64,000 nt of DNA, from NCBI RefSeq assembly GCF_946478885.1, contig NZ_CAMLDX010000004.1:18888-82887 (forward strand). The letters are read 5' to 3'. The position numbers were made by a program, and so were the translations under genes. Every line of letters begins with the position of its first letter. The first letter of the stretch is position 1. The notes under the pieces were generated by a model. That model was not told where the DNA came from. It saw only the letters and a program-made list of their open reading frames with translations, and did no database searches. Source of the stretch: an uncultured Bacillus sp. Its GTDB lineage: Bacteria > Bacillota > Bacilli > Bacillales_B > DSM-18226. This document shows, one piece after another, positions 46,625 to 56,471 of this stretch.

Positions 46625-46744
46625 AGAGGCTATCCAATAAGGTGTCAGGCACACCACCAATGATCTATATTCACTGCAGCTTAATGCAAAGTGATACTAG
46701 ATACTGTACGGTGGTGCTGACACCTTTGTTTTGGAACAGCCCTT
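46625..46744. repeat. Dispersed palindromic repeat, family B, copy 2
   Basis: About 120 bases, bounded by AGGCTATCCAATAAGGTGTC and, inverted, GGCTGTTCCAAAACAAAGGT, with AAGGTGTCAGGCAC arms pairing across the element. Homologous to the copy at 42050-42161. Sits just downstream of phaC and may act as its terminator. Confidence 0.6.
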
Positions 46745-46830
46745 CCTTTTGCCTATGGATTTTGAATAAAATACATAAAATTATGAATAATAGGATATTT
46801 ATTGACCTATTTTCTAAAATTAGATTCCCT

Positions 46831-47130
46831 TTAAAAGTGTTTTGTAATCTGTTGATTTTTTCCATGCTTCATTTGGGATGAGCAGCGACTTTTGAACTGT
46901 TGAAATAAGTACGTTAAATATAAGTTCAATTCAAAGCCGTCTTCCCTAACAAAATGAGACCATTGAACTTTATGTTCTATCATCTTCTCCCCCCTTCTTT
47001 GCATTCTATATCCAATATCTAACATCAAGTATTCAACATAACGAAATCGTTGCCTGCTAAACACACGGCAACCTGTTAAATAAGTATCGGCTCCGCCTTC
47101 GCCAAATACTGTGATGACCACGCGCGTCAT
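46831..47130 (-). CDS. Uncertain small ORF
   Basis: Up to 99 codons. Two good ribosome sites lie in it. AGGAGG is 9 nt before a GTG at 47121, and GGGGGAG precedes an ATG at 46983 that would give a 50-residue protein (MIEHKVQWSHFVREDGFELN ...). I recognise neither form. The Arg-rich first half and aromatic second half could be two fragments or one protein. Real coding is possible but unproven. Confidence 0.3.
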   Translation of the reverse strand: MTRVVITVFGEGGADTYLTGCRVFSRQRFRYVEYLMLDIGYRMQRRGEKMIEHKVQWSHFVREDGFELNLYLTYLFQQFKSRCSSQMKHGKNQQITKHF

Positions 47131-47323
47131 CCTCCTACTTACATTTTAAGTGTAAACGCTTACAGATTTCAATCATTTTCATAACACATGTTTCGACAGC
47201 ACTTCGCGCAGTAAAACGAATATCCATTGATTTTGTTGAAAACACGCTAACCGCCCAGTCTTTAGGCATAAAAATGATCCTTATATGAAAAAATAAAGGA
47301 AAAACAGGATAAGGAGCAGAGCA

Positions 47324-47515
47324 ATGGACGTAAAAAGGGCAGAAGAAATTCTTCATTCACCCGTTTTAATTAACGTAAGTTATCGTGGAATACCCGTTTA
47401 TCTAACAGGGGTAAATTCAACAGAACAGACTGCATCGATCTTCCCCCTCGATAATATGGAACATGAACAAATGGTAGATGTAAATGGATTAAGGGAATTG
47501 GGACCATCCGTTTAA
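47324..47515 (+). CDS. sspH: Small acid-soluble spore protein, H type
   Basis: 63-residue protein matching the SspH family by length and pattern: MDVKRAEEILHSPVLINVSY, GIPVYLTGVNSTEQTASIFP, and a C-terminal MVDVNGLRELG. SspH-type proteins are minor forespore proteins usually under sigma-G. AAGGAG lies 8 nt before the ATG. I could not assign a clear sigma-G promoter. A strong hairpin follows. Consistent with an endospore former. Confidence 0.85.
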   Translation: MDVKRAEEILHSPVLINVSYRGIPVYLTGVNSTEQTASIFPLDNMEHEQMVDVNGLRELGPSV

Positions 47516-47523
47516 CAGAAAGA

Positions 47524-47565
47524 GCTGTTGCAAAAGAATCCGTTTTTGCGGTGCTTTGCAACAGC
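47524..47565. terminator. Terminator between sspH and cysI
   Basis: GCTGTTGCAAA ... TTTGCAACAGC, a perfect 11-bp stem in the 102-base gap between convergent genes. T-rich bases follow on both strands. Confidence 0.7.
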
Positions 47566-47617
47566 CTGAATTTTAAACTATTTGTCACGCTAAATGAAAA
47601 GCAGACACCATTTTCGT

Positions 47618-49336
47618 TTAATCATGAAAGTTTGTACCGTCTGTAGTAGCGTTGATAATTCCAGCCCGAATAACAAAATCGCCAAAATGCTCCCCACTAT
47701 TCCGTTCCTTTGCATAACGTGATAAAAGCATACGCAATTCGCTTAAAATCTCTGCTTCGCCAATGTTTTCACGGTACATTTTATTAAGGCGACTGCCATC
47801 AAATGCAGCGCCAAGATACATATTATACTTTCCGACAGCTTTGCCCATAAAGGCAATTTCCCCCAACCCAGGACGAGCACATCCATTGGGACAGCCAGTC
47901 ATACGAATTGTAATTTCTTCATTCCTCAGACCGTTTTCATCAGTAATCTCCTCAATCTTATCAATCAATTTAGGCAAATAACGTTCAGATTCAGCCATAG
48001 CCAATCCGCAGGTTGGCAGAGCCACACAAGACATTGAACGGAGTCGCAGGGCTGAATACTGACTTTCGTTTGTCAAACCAAACTGCTTAATCAGTTCATC
48101 AATCTTTTTCTTTTTTTGTGTTGAAACATTCGCGATAATCACATTCTGATTTGTTGTCAAACGGAATTCTCCTGTATGCACCTTTGCTATTTCACGCAAA
48201 GCAGTCTTCAATTTATAGCCTTCAAAATCAGCAACCCGGCCATTTTGAATAAACAATGTATAGTGCCATTTTCCCCGAACACCTTTTACCCAGCCATAGC
48301 GATCGCCGTTACTATCGAATTTAAATGACTTGGCTTCGCTTAATTTCCAGCCAAGCCGATGTTCCAATTCTTCTTTAACCGTTTCTAAACCGAGACGGTC
48401 CACTGTATATTTGAAACGGGCATTTTTGCGGACTGAACGGTTTCCATAATCCCGCTGGATCGTAATTGTTTTTTCAGCAACCTCGACAATTTTATCAGGT
48501 GTACAGAAGCCAATGACTTTTGCCAACTGCGGATATGTAGCTTTATCTCCATGAGTGGATCCCATCCCTCCACCGATTGCCACATTAAAGCCAAGCAGCT
48601 TACCCTCTTCAATAATAGCAATAAAACCAAGATCATTGCTGAATACATCAATATCATTGATCGGAGGCACTGCAAGCGCGATTTTGAATTTACGTGGTAA
48701 ATACAGGGGACCATACATAGGTTCCAGTTCTTCCACCTCGGGCGTTCCTGCTATCTTTTCCTCGTCAAGCCAAATTTCATGATATGCTCTTGTCCGCGGC
48801 AGTAAATAATCGCTTAGATATTTAGCATATTCATATACTTCTGCATGGATTTCTGACTGATATGGATTTGGCGTACATGTTACGTTACGATTCACATCTC
48901 CGCACGCAGCAATCGTATCTAAAAGTGTAGAATGAATTTGCTGAATGGTGCTCTTCATATTCCATTTTAATATTCCATGCATCTGCCACGTTTGACGGGT
49001 CGTAATTTTCAATGTTCCATTGCCATTTTTGTCAGCAAGTTCATCCAAGACAAGCCATTGTTCCGATGTTGCCACCCCTCCTGGCAGTCGAACACGAAGC
49101 ATAAATTGATAGGCTGGCTCCAGCTTTTGCTTTTCCCTTTCATTACGCAGATCGCGATCATCTTGCAGATAGCTGCCATGGTGCTTCATCAGACGGTTAT
49201 CGTCTTCCGGAATCCCGGCAGACATTCTGTCCAGCATGACTTCCTTCAATGTTCCGCGTAAATAGTTACTTCTTTCTTTAATGCCTTCCACATCGCTTGG
49301 AGGGCCGTCTGGTGCGCTTAATACTTTTCTCGCCAT
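47618..49336 (-). CDS. cysI: Sulfite reductase hemoprotein subunit
   Basis: Six-electron reduction of sulfite to sulfide using siroheme and a [4Fe-4S] cluster. 572 residues. The cluster/siroheme cysteines are C437 and C443 (SCVALPTCG) and C482 and C486 (GCPNGCARP). VTCTPNPY and the [10 protein letters not shown] ferredoxin-like half are also typical. It lies 83 bases after cysJ in the same direction, the same order as in B. subtilis. It needs siroheme, hence precorrin-2. Confidence 0.95.
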   Translation of the reverse strand: MARKVLSAPDGPPSDVEGIKERSNYLRGTLKEVMLDRMSAGIPEDDNRLMKHHGSYLQDDRDLRNEREKQKLEPAYQFMLRVRLPGGVATSEQWLVLDELADKNGNGTLKITTRQTWQMHGILKWNMKSTIQQIHSTLLDTIAACGDVNRNVTCTPNPYQSEIHAEVYEYAKYLSDYLLPRTRAYHEIWLDEEKIAGTPEVEELEPMYGPLYLPRKFKIALAVPPINDIDVFSNDLGFIAIIEEGKLLGFNVAIGGGMGSTHGDKATYPQLAKVIGFCTPDKIVEVAEKTITIQRDYGNRSVRKNARFKYTVDRLGLETVKEELEHRLGWKLSEAKSFKFDSNGDRYGWVKGVRGKWHYTLFIQNGRVADFEGYKLKTALREIAKVHTGEFRLTTNQNVIIANVSTQKKKKIDELIKQFGLTNESQYSALRLRSMSCVALPTCGLAMAESERYLPKLIDKIEEITDENGLRNEEITIRMTGCPNGCARPGLGEIAFMGKAVGKYNMYLGAAFDGSRLNKMYRENIGEAEILSELRMLLSRYAKERNSGEHFGDFVIRAGIINATTDGTNFHD

Positions 49337-49419
49337 GATTATATAAAACTCCTTTCTTTAAACAGTGCTGATCAAACATGACAGTCTTTGTCACTGAACG
49401 TTCATACTAAAAAACGTTA

Positions 49420-51297
49420 TTAATAAACATCCCGCTGATAGCGTTTTTTCTGTTTCAATTCATTTAAATAGTCCTCTGCCTGTTCCCGGGTTCCGCCGCC
49501 TTCTTTTTCAATAATTTCAAAAAGTGTGTTTTCTACATCGCGTGCCATCTTGTTCTTATCCCCACAAACATAAATAATGGCACCTTCTTCAAGCCAGTGA
49601 TACAATTCCTGACTATGCTCTAGCATGCGATGCTGTACATACACCCTTTCATCCGTATCACGTGAGAACGCAACGTCCATTCTCGTTAATAATCCATCCT
49701 TCAACCATTTTTGCCACTCCGTCTGATAAAGAAAATCGGTGGTAAAATGCTGATCGCCAAAGAACATCCATGATTTTCCTTGTGCATCTTGTTCTTCGCG
49801 CTCCTGCATGAAAGCACGGAATGGAGCAACGCCTGTTCCAGGTCCAATCATGATGATTGGTGTATCTGAATTTTCCGGCAGTTTAAAGTTTTCGTTTGGC
49901 TGAACAAAAATCGAGGCGGTATCACCCGGCTCAAGGCGCTTTGCCACATAGCAAGAACATGCTCCCTCATATTCACGGTCATGTGCCTCATATCTTACAG
50001 CCCCAATTGTTAAATGAACTTCTTCCGGATTTGCTAAATGACTGCTGGCAATCGAATACAGCCGAGCTGGAATTTTCCTTAAGATGTTGACAAACTCTTG
50101 TGCCGTAACATTCCATGGACCAAAATCACGAACTAAATCCAGCAGATCGCGTCTAGCCATATACTCTTTGAATTGTTCTTTATGCTCAGATAATAAAAGT
50201 TCCTGCAACCCTTTGCCCTTACTCAAAGATGCCGCATGTTCCAACAGAGCCTTGGTTAAAGCAGTAATTTCAAAATAAGAGATAAATGCTTCTTTTAACG
50301 AAAGTTCTTCCCCTTCTTGATTAATAGTTACTTTTACATTAGGATCAAATTTTAGTTCCTTTAAAATCTGTTCAGCAAGCTCTGGATCGTTTTGAGGATA
50401 AATACCGAGTGCATCTCCCGGTTCATATGTGAGTCCGGAACCCTCAAGTGATAATTCAAGATGGTGTGTTTCTTTATTGGAACCGCGTCCATTTAAATTG
50501 ATATTTTCAAGAACCTCTGCTCTAAAAGGGTTTCTCCTCGTGTAAACAGATTCAATGGCGGGAGTTCTTTCAGCCTTCGTATGGACTGCCAAGTCAGCTT
50601 CTTGCGATTTTCTTTCCCTGAAGAATGACAGGATGCCTTTAAGCCATTTATCTGCCTGTTCCTCATAATCAACATCGCAATCTATGCGTGGATATATCTG
50701 TATGCCTCCAAGTTCTTTTAAACGATTATCAAATTCTTTTCCTGTTTGGCAGAATTGTTCATATGATTGATCTCCCAAAGCTAGGACAGAATAATTTAAT
50801 CCCTCCAGCTTTGGCACTCTTTTTCCATACAGAAACTTATGAAAGGAAATGGCATTATCAGGTGGTTCACCGTCACCATATGTACTAATGACAATCAATA
50901 AGTTTTGTACTTTTTTTAACTGATTGGTTTTGAAATCATTCATAGCCGATAAAGTAACTTCAAAATCCTGATCTGCTAAGGTTTTACCTATTTTCTTTGC
51001 TAGTCCCTGTGCATTACCTGACTGTGAACCGTAAAGGAGAGTTATTTGATTAGAAATCTTCTGTTTTCCGTCCTCCTTATGTAAGGATGCTACAGGCGTT
51101 TCCTCTTTTTCTAAAAGTTCCAAAGCGGCTGCAGCTTGCGGAACTGAATGCGGAGCAAAGGATTTTGACACTGACTGTGATGCAGCCATAAACCCGCAGA
51201 GCCATACTTTTTGAGAATCTGTCAGCGTCGGCAGGAGACGGTTTAAAAGCTCTGCCTGCTCCTGATTAAACGGACTGTTTAATACTGAAAGTTGCAA
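49420..51297 (-). CDS. cysJ: Sulfite reductase flavoprotein subunit
   Basis: Transfers electrons from NADPH via FAD and FMN to CysI. About 625 residues: N-terminal flavodoxin domain (YGSQSGNAQGLAKKIG; STYGDGEPPDNA), FAD-binding domain (ARLYSIASS, GACSCYVAKRL) and NADP domain (IGPGTGVAPFRAFMQER; YVCGDKNKMARDV). I chose TTG 51297 as start because GTGAGGTGG lies just upstream and the product begins LQLSVLNSPFNQEQAELLNR as in B. subtilis. The frame stays open upstream to 51366 but without conservation. Confidence 0.94.
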   Translation of the reverse strand: MQLSVLNSPFNQEQAELLNRLLPTLTDSQKVWLCGFMAASQSVSKSFAPHSVPQAAAALELLEKEETPVASLHKEDGKQKISNQITLLYGSQSGNAQGLAKKIGKTLADQDFEVTLSAMNDFKTNQLKKVQNLLIVISTYGDGEPPDNAISFHKFLYGKRVPKLEGLNYSVLALGDQSYEQFCQTGKEFDNRLKELGGIQIYPRIDCDVDYEEQADKWLKGILSFFRERKSQEADLAVHTKAERTPAIESVYTRRNPFRAEVLENINLNGRGSNKETHHLELSLEGSGLTYEPGDALGIYPQNDPELAEQILKELKFDPNVKVTINQEGEELSLKEAFISYFEITALTKALLEHAASLSKGKGLQELLLSEHKEQFKEYMARRDLLDLVRDFGPWNVTAQEFVNILRKIPARLYSIASSHLANPEEVHLTIGAVRYEAHDREYEGACSCYVAKRLEPGDTASIFVQPNENFKLPENSDTPIIMIGPGTGVAPFRAFMQEREEQDAQGKSWMFFGDQHFTTDFLYQTEWQKWLKDGLLTRMDVAFSRDTDERVYVQHRMLEHSQELYHWLEEGAIIYVCGDKNKMARDVENTLFEIIEKEGGGTREQAEDYLNELKQKKRYQRDVY

Positions 51298-51602
51298 CGA
51301 AATCCACCTCACAAATGATATAAACTGAATCGTATGTAATTGTCCCGCAAAAAGACTTTGCTGCAAACATACAACTCATAGTAAAGATTAATAAACTAAT
51401 TAATTATAAAATAATATTAATTTTATTATTCTTATAAGTCAAGTAGGTTTAAGAGAATCTGCTTTTGAAAAGGCTTATTTAATAAAGATCTTACATAATA
51501 ATAGAACTTTATCAGAAATCCTATCATTAGTAAAATAAATAATAATAATAGTAATTATTAGAATTATTAATAACATAATAGATCTCCCAGCTAAAAAGAT
51601 AG

Positions 51603-51635
51603 GAAAAGGGGACAGCATAATGCCGTCCCCTTTTA
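51603..51635 (-). terminator. Terminator of the molybdopterin oxidoreductase gene
   Basis: Minus-strand hairpin AAAAGGGGACGGCA-TTA-TGCTGTCCCCTTTT followed by CCTATCTTTTT, directly after (and slightly overlapping) the stop codon. Confidence 0.85.
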
Positions 51636-53675
51636 CGCACCTTCTATGTTCACTCTTCCTGAAAAGAAAACAGCCCCACCGCCCATATCAGCTAAGCGAT
51701 CGGGTGTTAAAGAGTTTACCAGCTGATTATTTTCATTTTTATTCTCCCACAAACCTTGAGTAACTACTACACCTTGTAGTACCTCTTCCCCAACTGACAC
51801 CTTTAAAATGCATTCTCCACGATGATTCCAAACTTTAACGAAATTTCCGTCTTCAATTCCTTTAGCGGCTGCGTCCTTTTGATGCATGTGCAACGTAGAT
51901 TCTTTCTCCAGCGATTGATGCTTTCCATTATTTGCAAAGGTAGAGTTTAAGAAATTATGATTCGGAGCAGAGATAAATAGAAATGGAAAATCCCCGTCTT
52001 TTTCAAGCGGTACATAGGAAGGTAAAGGAGGATACCCTTGTTTTTCCATCCTCTTTGAGTACAATTCAATTTTTCCGCTTGGGGTTTTGAGTCTTCCAGG
52101 AAACAATGGTCGGACATCCGCTTTCACATATTGTTCCTGAACCAGTTTTTCAAGGCTTATTCCATTTAAAAAAGGATTCCCAGGGTGATTGAGCGCTTTT
52201 TCGATCATTTCTGCCTCTGTCTCTTGAAATTCAGGTTCATGAAAGTCCATGCCCTGCGCCAGTAGTTTAAATACCTCTACATTGGATTTAGCTTCACCAT
52301 ATGGTTCAATGATAGGCTGCTGAATTTGCATATAATGATGCCAATAAGAACAATAAAAATCGGTATTTTCAAAAGAAGACGTGGCCGGTAATATGATATC
52401 AGCAAACTTTGCCGTTTCAGTGATAAACAAATCATGCACGATTAAAAATAAATCTTTCCTTGCCAGCCCCTCCCTCACTCGGCTGCCATTCGGCGCCACA
52501 ACGGCTGGATTGCTGCTGTAGACATAAAGAGATTTAATTGGAGGGACAAATGAAGTTAAAGCTTCACCGATCCGATTCATATTAATTCTTCTTGTCTTTT
52601 TATTTTGCAATAAATCATGCCGTTGCAGGGCTTTTGCATTATAGGCTAAATAATCGGAGTTACTTTTGAGCACTCCTCCGCCTTTTATTAGCCATTGACC
52701 TGTCAGTGCCGGAAGACAAGCTATTGTCCGGACATTCATCCCGCCATTATCATGATGCTGTAACCCGTTTCCAATCCGGATGAAGCTTGGAGAGACTGTA
52801 CCATACAATTTAGCAAGCTTATAAATATCCTCAACAGGTACACCGGTGATTTTCGAAACAGTATCCGGACTGAACTGTTTGACATGTTCTCTTAATGCTT
52901 GATAACCTTTCGTGTACTGCTGCAGAAAGGAGTTATCTGTCATGTCTTCCGCGAATAAAATATGCATAATGGCTAATGCAAGAGCAGAGTCTGTCCCAGG
53001 GATAATCGGGATAAACCAATCCGCAAAATGAGCGGTTCGATTTTTGTGAACATCGATTACAATAATTTTGGCGTTGTTGTTTTTGCGTGCCAGCTGTGCC
53101 AAAGCTATTTGATGCATATTAGTGCTGACAGCATTAATTCCCCAAAAAATAATAAGCTTTGCATGGACCGTATCTTCGGGATCAATCCCGAAGCTTCCGC
53201 CCATTGTATATTGATATCCAATGGTTCCAGCAACAGAACAGATTGTCCTCTCCAACTGTGACGCACCTAAACGGTGAAAAAAGCGCCGATCCATGCCCTC
53301 TGCATTAAGATTCCCCATATTTCCGTAAAAACTGTAAGGCAGAATACTCTCGGGTCCATCCTCACGGATTAGCTTTTTCCAGCGGGATGTAATCGTCTCG
53401 ATCGCTTCATCCCACGTAATCCTTGTAAATTTGCCTTCCCCTTTATTGCCAATTCGTTTTAAAGGATATTGCAAACGTTTCTCATCATAAATCCGCATAT
53501 GGAAGTTTCGTACTTTATTGCATATCATGCCTTTTGTCACCGGGTGATTTGGATCCCCTTCGATTTTGACGATTTTTCCATCCTTTTTATGAAGAAGAAG
53601 TCCGCATTGATCCGGACAATCAAGAGAACAAACTGAAGGAAATATGCCATTTGACTGATGTATATAAGTCTGCAT
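51633..53675 (-). CDS. Molybdopterin oxidoreductase (YoaE-like)
   Basis: Member of the DMSO-reductase/formate-dehydrogenase superfamily, 680 residues, cytoplasmic (no Tat signal). An N-terminal [4Fe-4S] motif is formed by C16, C20, C24 and C52 (CSLDCPDQCG ... GMICNK). Then come the molybdopterin domains (IIFWGINAVSTNMHQI; YVYSSNPAVVAPNG; ADIILPATSSFENTDFY) and a C-terminal dinucleotide-binding domain (FLFISAPNHNFLNST). It resembles B. subtilis YoaE of unknown substrate. No electron-transfer subunit is adjacent. The start at 53675 has AAAAAAGGTGAT upstream. Function unassigned. Confidence 0.85.
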   Translation of the reverse strand: MQTYIHQSNGIFPSVCSLDCPDQCGLLLHKKDGKIVKIEGDPNHPVTKGMICNKVRNFHMRIYDEKRLQYPLKRIGNKGEGKFTRITWDEAIETITSRWKKLIREDGPESILPYSFYGNMGNLNAEGMDRRFFHRLGASQLERTICSVAGTIGYQYTMGGSFGIDPEDTVHAKLIIFWGINAVSTNMHQIALAQLARKNNNAKIIVIDVHKNRTAHFADWFIPIIPGTDSALALAIMHILFAEDMTDNSFLQQYTKGYQALREHVKQFSPDTVSKITGVPVEDIYKLAKLYGTVSPSFIRIGNGLQHHDNGGMNVRTIACLPALTGQWLIKGGGVLKSNSDYLAYNAKALQRHDLLQNKKTRRINMNRIGEALTSFVPPIKSLYVYSSNPAVVAPNGSRVREGLARKDLFLIVHDLFITETAKFADIILPATSSFENTDFYCSYWHHYMQIQQPIIEPYGEAKSNVEVFKLLAQGMDFHEPEFQETEAEMIEKALNHPGNPFLNGISLEKLVQEQYVKADVRPLFPGRLKTPSGKIELYSKRMEKQGYPPLPSYVPLEKDGDFPFLFISAPNHNFLNSTFANNGKHQSLEKESTLHMHQKDAAAKGIEDGNFVKVWNHRGECILKVSVGEEVLQGVVVTQGLWENKNENNQLVNSLTPDRLADMGGGAVFFSGRVNIEGA

Positions 53676-53823
53676 CTATAATCACCTTTTTTCAAAAAAT
53701 TCACCCTGCATAAAGAACTATGCATAATCTCTAGTTTGAACCTCTCATGACTAAAGCCATGAGATTCTTGGGAAGAGAGCATACTCGATTGATAGTGGCA
53801 TACACTCCAAACATCGGTTTCTC

Positions 53824-54075
53824 TTATTGAACGGCTATACTATCCACTTCTTTCAACCAACAAGTAGATTCCTCTTTTTTCATTTTGCGAAGCATAGCGG
53901 AACATGAATGGTAGGACAATCCTTTTCCTGTCCTTGAGTATTCTTCGTTCCATAGATTCAAAAAATAGTTATAGATAAACCTTGAACAACCCATTGTCTT
54001 AGCCATAAGAATGTCTTGCTTTTTATTTGGATAGATATGGAATTTGTAGGCTTTGTGTCGTAGCATAGCATTCAC
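53824..54075 (-). pseudogene. tnpB: tnpB (IS605 OrfB, RNA-guided nuclease) N-terminal fragment
   Basis: The 83 codons are the N-terminal domain of TnpB: LRHKAYKFHIYPNKKQDIL, then CSRFIYNYFLNLWNEEYSRT and LKEVDSIAVQ, where the family sequence normally continues. A TAA follows and the RuvC-like nuclease and zinc-finger parts are missing, with the right-end hairpin only about 60 bases further. The body was deleted. No nuclease activity is possible. Confidence 0.85.
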
Positions 54076-54076
54076 C

Positions 54077-54478
54077 TCATTTCTTTTTCTGAGTTTGAAT
54101 GTACTGGCGAATATGTTCTTCTATATTTTCGTTTACATTAGCCACAAAATAGCTAGGATTCCACAAATGCCCACCCCATAGACGTTTTTTCAACTCTGGG
54201 TGTTTTTTGAATAGAAATCGAGCGGAAACCCCTTTAAAAGCTTTTACAACACTAGGAATATAGTGTTGCGGTTTACAGTCAATGAACAAATGGATATAGT
54301 CTTTGTCCGATTCCATTTCAAGAATGGTGACATCGTTATCTAAAGCAATCTATTTTAGTAGTTCTTTAACATCCGTATCTATTTGACCTATTAGAACATC
54401 ATGACGGTACTTTACACACCAAACTAAATGATACTGAATTGAATAGACGTAACCACGTCCATAATGGATTCCAGACAT
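54077..54478 (-). pseudogene. tnpA: tnpA (IS200-type Y1 transposase) with a nonsense mutation
   Basis: The frame from ATG 54478 (MSGIHYGRGYVYSIQYHLVW) to 54077 is full length (133 codons) but codon 43 is TAG at 54350-54352 (KELLK-stop-IALDNDV). The metal-binding HUH motif, usually DHIHLF, reads DYIHLF, so the first His is lost. The catalytic Tyr region EEHIRQYIQTQ remains. Two independent lesions mean it is dead. Confidence 0.85.
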
Positions 54479-54854
54479 AGAAAAACACCTCAAAAATATT
54501 TTAACATACGTATTATGCTGCCTCCATCTTTAAAGGTGTTAATATTTTATATTTAAGTTAACATACGTCGGTTGATGAACAGAGCTAAAGCTACGCTTCA
54601 ACCGAAGCCGTTTCATCTACACGACTGAAGTCGCGAATATTCTCGGCTAGTTGATAAATTTTTCCTAGTGCTCACACTGTTTCTCCATATTTGTGTGCTG
54701 TATATCATCCAATAAAACCAATTTCCAGCCTAATGCCGGAATGTTGTTTTCTGATAGTTAGTATTATAAAATAGTATTAAACTTATTAATCTACTATGAA
54801 TTATTTCTTCCAGTTTTTATCCAATGAAATTCAACAGGAAGGGCAGGAACTTTG

Positions 54855-55778
54855 ATGAATATTTATAACTCCATCCTTGATTTAATCGGAAACACACCGA
54901 TTGTGAAATTAAACAAATTACCGGATCCTGATGGTGCTGCTGTTTATATGAAGCTGGAATCCTATAATCCAGGAGGAAGTGTAAAGGATCGCGCAGCATT
55001 GAATATGATCGAGTTAGCAGAGGCCGAAGGAAAGCTGATTCCAGGAAAAAGCACCATCATTGAACCAACCTCCGGGAATACCGGGATCGGCATTACCATG
55101 GTAAGTGCGGTAAAAGGTTACCGTTGTATGATTACCATGCCAGACAATGCTACCGCAGAACGAATTAAAATAATGAAGGCATACGGAGCAGAAGTGATCC
55201 TGACTCCAGCTCATTTACGTATGCAAGGTGCAATTGATGAAGCGAACCGTCTAGCAAAAGAACTGCCAAACAGCTTCATTCCCATGCAATTTGAAAATCA
55301 GGCTAATGCTGACGCACATAGGCTAACCACTGCTGTTGAAATCTTAGAAGCATTTGACGGGCAATTAGATGCATTTGTCCTGACTGCCGGAACCGGCGGG
55401 ACGGTTACAGGGACTGGAGAAGAATTAAAGAAAAGAATGCCGGATTTAAAAATATATGTTATTGAGCCTGCCGGTTCACCCGTTTTATCAGGCGGCAAAC
55501 CAGGTTCGCATCAAATACCGGGAACCGGTCCAGGATTCATACCAACCATTTTAAATCAAAAGGTATATGATGAGATTCTTCTTATTGAGGATCAGGAAGC
55601 CCAAATGATGGCACGAAAGCTAGCGGCAGTCGAGGGAATTTTTATTGGTGCATCAGGTGCTGCATCTGCTTATTTTGCCATTGAGATTGCCAAGAGATTG
55701 CCTCCATCTGCAAGAGTACTTTGTCTGGCTCCTGATACAGGGGAAAGATACTTATCATCAGACTTATTTCCCGGATGA
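54855..55778 (+). CDS. cysK: Cysteine synthase A (O-acetylserine sulfhydrylase)
   Basis: PLP enzyme making cysteine from O-acetylserine and sulfide. About 307 residues. PLP lysine is K44 in GGSVKDRAA; EPTSGNTGIGI is the substrate loop; GTGGTVTGTGE binds the PLP phosphate; GASGAASA is near the C-terminus. Start ATG 54855 with AGGAAC upstream, or TTG 54852. It lies near cysJI, which supply sulfide, but on the other strand and separated by the molybdopterin oxidoreductase gene. It is a single gene with no riboswitch visible. Confidence 0.9.
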   Translation: MNIYNSILDLIGNTPIVKLNKLPDPDGAAVYMKLESYNPGGSVKDRAALNMIELAEAEGKLIPGKSTIIEPTSGNTGIGITMVSAVKGYRCMITMPDNATAERIKIMKAYGAEVILTPAHLRMQGAIDEANRLAKELPNSFIPMQFENQANADAHRLTTAVEILEAFDGQLDAFVLTAGTGGTVTGTGEELKKRMPDLKIYVIEPAGSPVLSGGKPGSHQIPGTGPGFIPTILNQKVYDEILLIEDQEAQMMARKLAAVEGIFIGASGAASAYFAIEIAKRLPPSARVLCLAPDTGERYLSSDLFPG

Positions 55779-56027
55779 ATATCTGATAAACGACAAGCTT
55801 TTCATCTCTTGATCTATATCATAGAAATGATGAAACTCATGATTAAAGCGTTGGTCTTTAAGGGATTTCTATATCCCGGCATTCTACTTATTTTTTGCCG
55901 GTGGTCTAAAAAACGAAACCTTTTTTCTTTTCATCCGTAAATATGATCCATGTCGGTGCGATGTGAAATCACACTATATGATAAAATATATGTACTCACT
56001 CATACTAAAATTGATGGAGGGAAAATT

Positions 56028-56471
56028 TTGAAGAAACTTATTGCAGCACTGTTTTCGGCAGTTCTTATTTTATCGCCTGTCGGAAATGTCCTTATCAGCG
56101 ATGAATCCACAACGGCTGTCGCAAAATCATACAAATCCGGAAAGAAAAGCTTCAACACAGGTCAAAATCGTTCTGACAGTACTATAAATTTCCAGAAAAA
56201 AGACCATACGACCAACTCAAAAGTTCAAAAGTCAACAAAGCATAAATCAGGCGGTTTTTTTAGTGGAGGTCTTATGAAGGGCCTTATGTTGGGAGGATTA
56301 GCCGGCCTTCTGTTTGGCAGCCTATTTGCCAATATGGGAATATTAGGTTCCATTCTTGGCTTAATGGTAAATGTAGTAGGAATTATTATTTTAATCGCTA
56401 TCATTCAGAGGATTTTCTCCTTTTTCAAGTCTAAAAAGAAAAAAGAGGCAACCCATCCATGGAGAAATTAG
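56028..56471 (+). CDS. Exported or membrane protein with Gly-rich helices
   Basis: 147 residues. A signal-like N-terminus (KKLIAALFSAVLILSPVGNV), a hydrophilic Ser/Lys-rich middle (KSGKKSFNTGQNRSDST), then a Gly/Leu-rich hydrophobic part with two membrane segments (LMKGLMLGGLAGLLFGSLF and LGLMVNVVGIIILIAII), and a basic end (FFKSKKKK). The pattern resembles the N-terminal part of Tim44-like bacterial membrane proteins, but the function is unknown. TTG start at 56028 with GGAGGG upstream. It overlaps the next gene by 13 bases, so the pair is an operon. Confidence 0.75.
   Translation: MKKLIAALFSAVLILSPVGNVLISDESTTAVAKSYKSGKKSFNTGQNRSDSTINFQKKDHTTNSKVQKSTKHKSGGFFSGGLMKGLMLGGLAGLLFGSLFANMGILGSILGLMVNVVGIIILIAIIQRIFSFFKSKKKKEATHPWRN

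Larger units (their letters stand above)
53740..54640 (-). mobile_element. Defective IS200/IS605-family element
   Basis: Contains a mutated tnpA and a truncated tnpB in the usual order on the minus strand. The ends carry subterminal imperfect hairpins of the kind TnpA recognises: CTCATGACTAAAGCCATGAG at 53744-53763 (right end) and CGACTGAAGTCG at 54622-54633 (left side). Exact termini cannot be set by eye. The element lies in the gap between the molybdopterin oxidoreductase and cysK. Confidence 0.75.

Noticed and set aside
47135..47356. 73-codon minus-strand frame upstream of and overlapping sspH
   Set aside because: No ribosome site; Cys/Phe-rich composition; overlaps the sspH start.
53537..53782. 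81-codon minus-strand frame containing SQESHGFSHERFK
   Set aside because: It reads through the IS605 end hairpin and into the molybdopterin oxidoreductase gene in the wrong frame.
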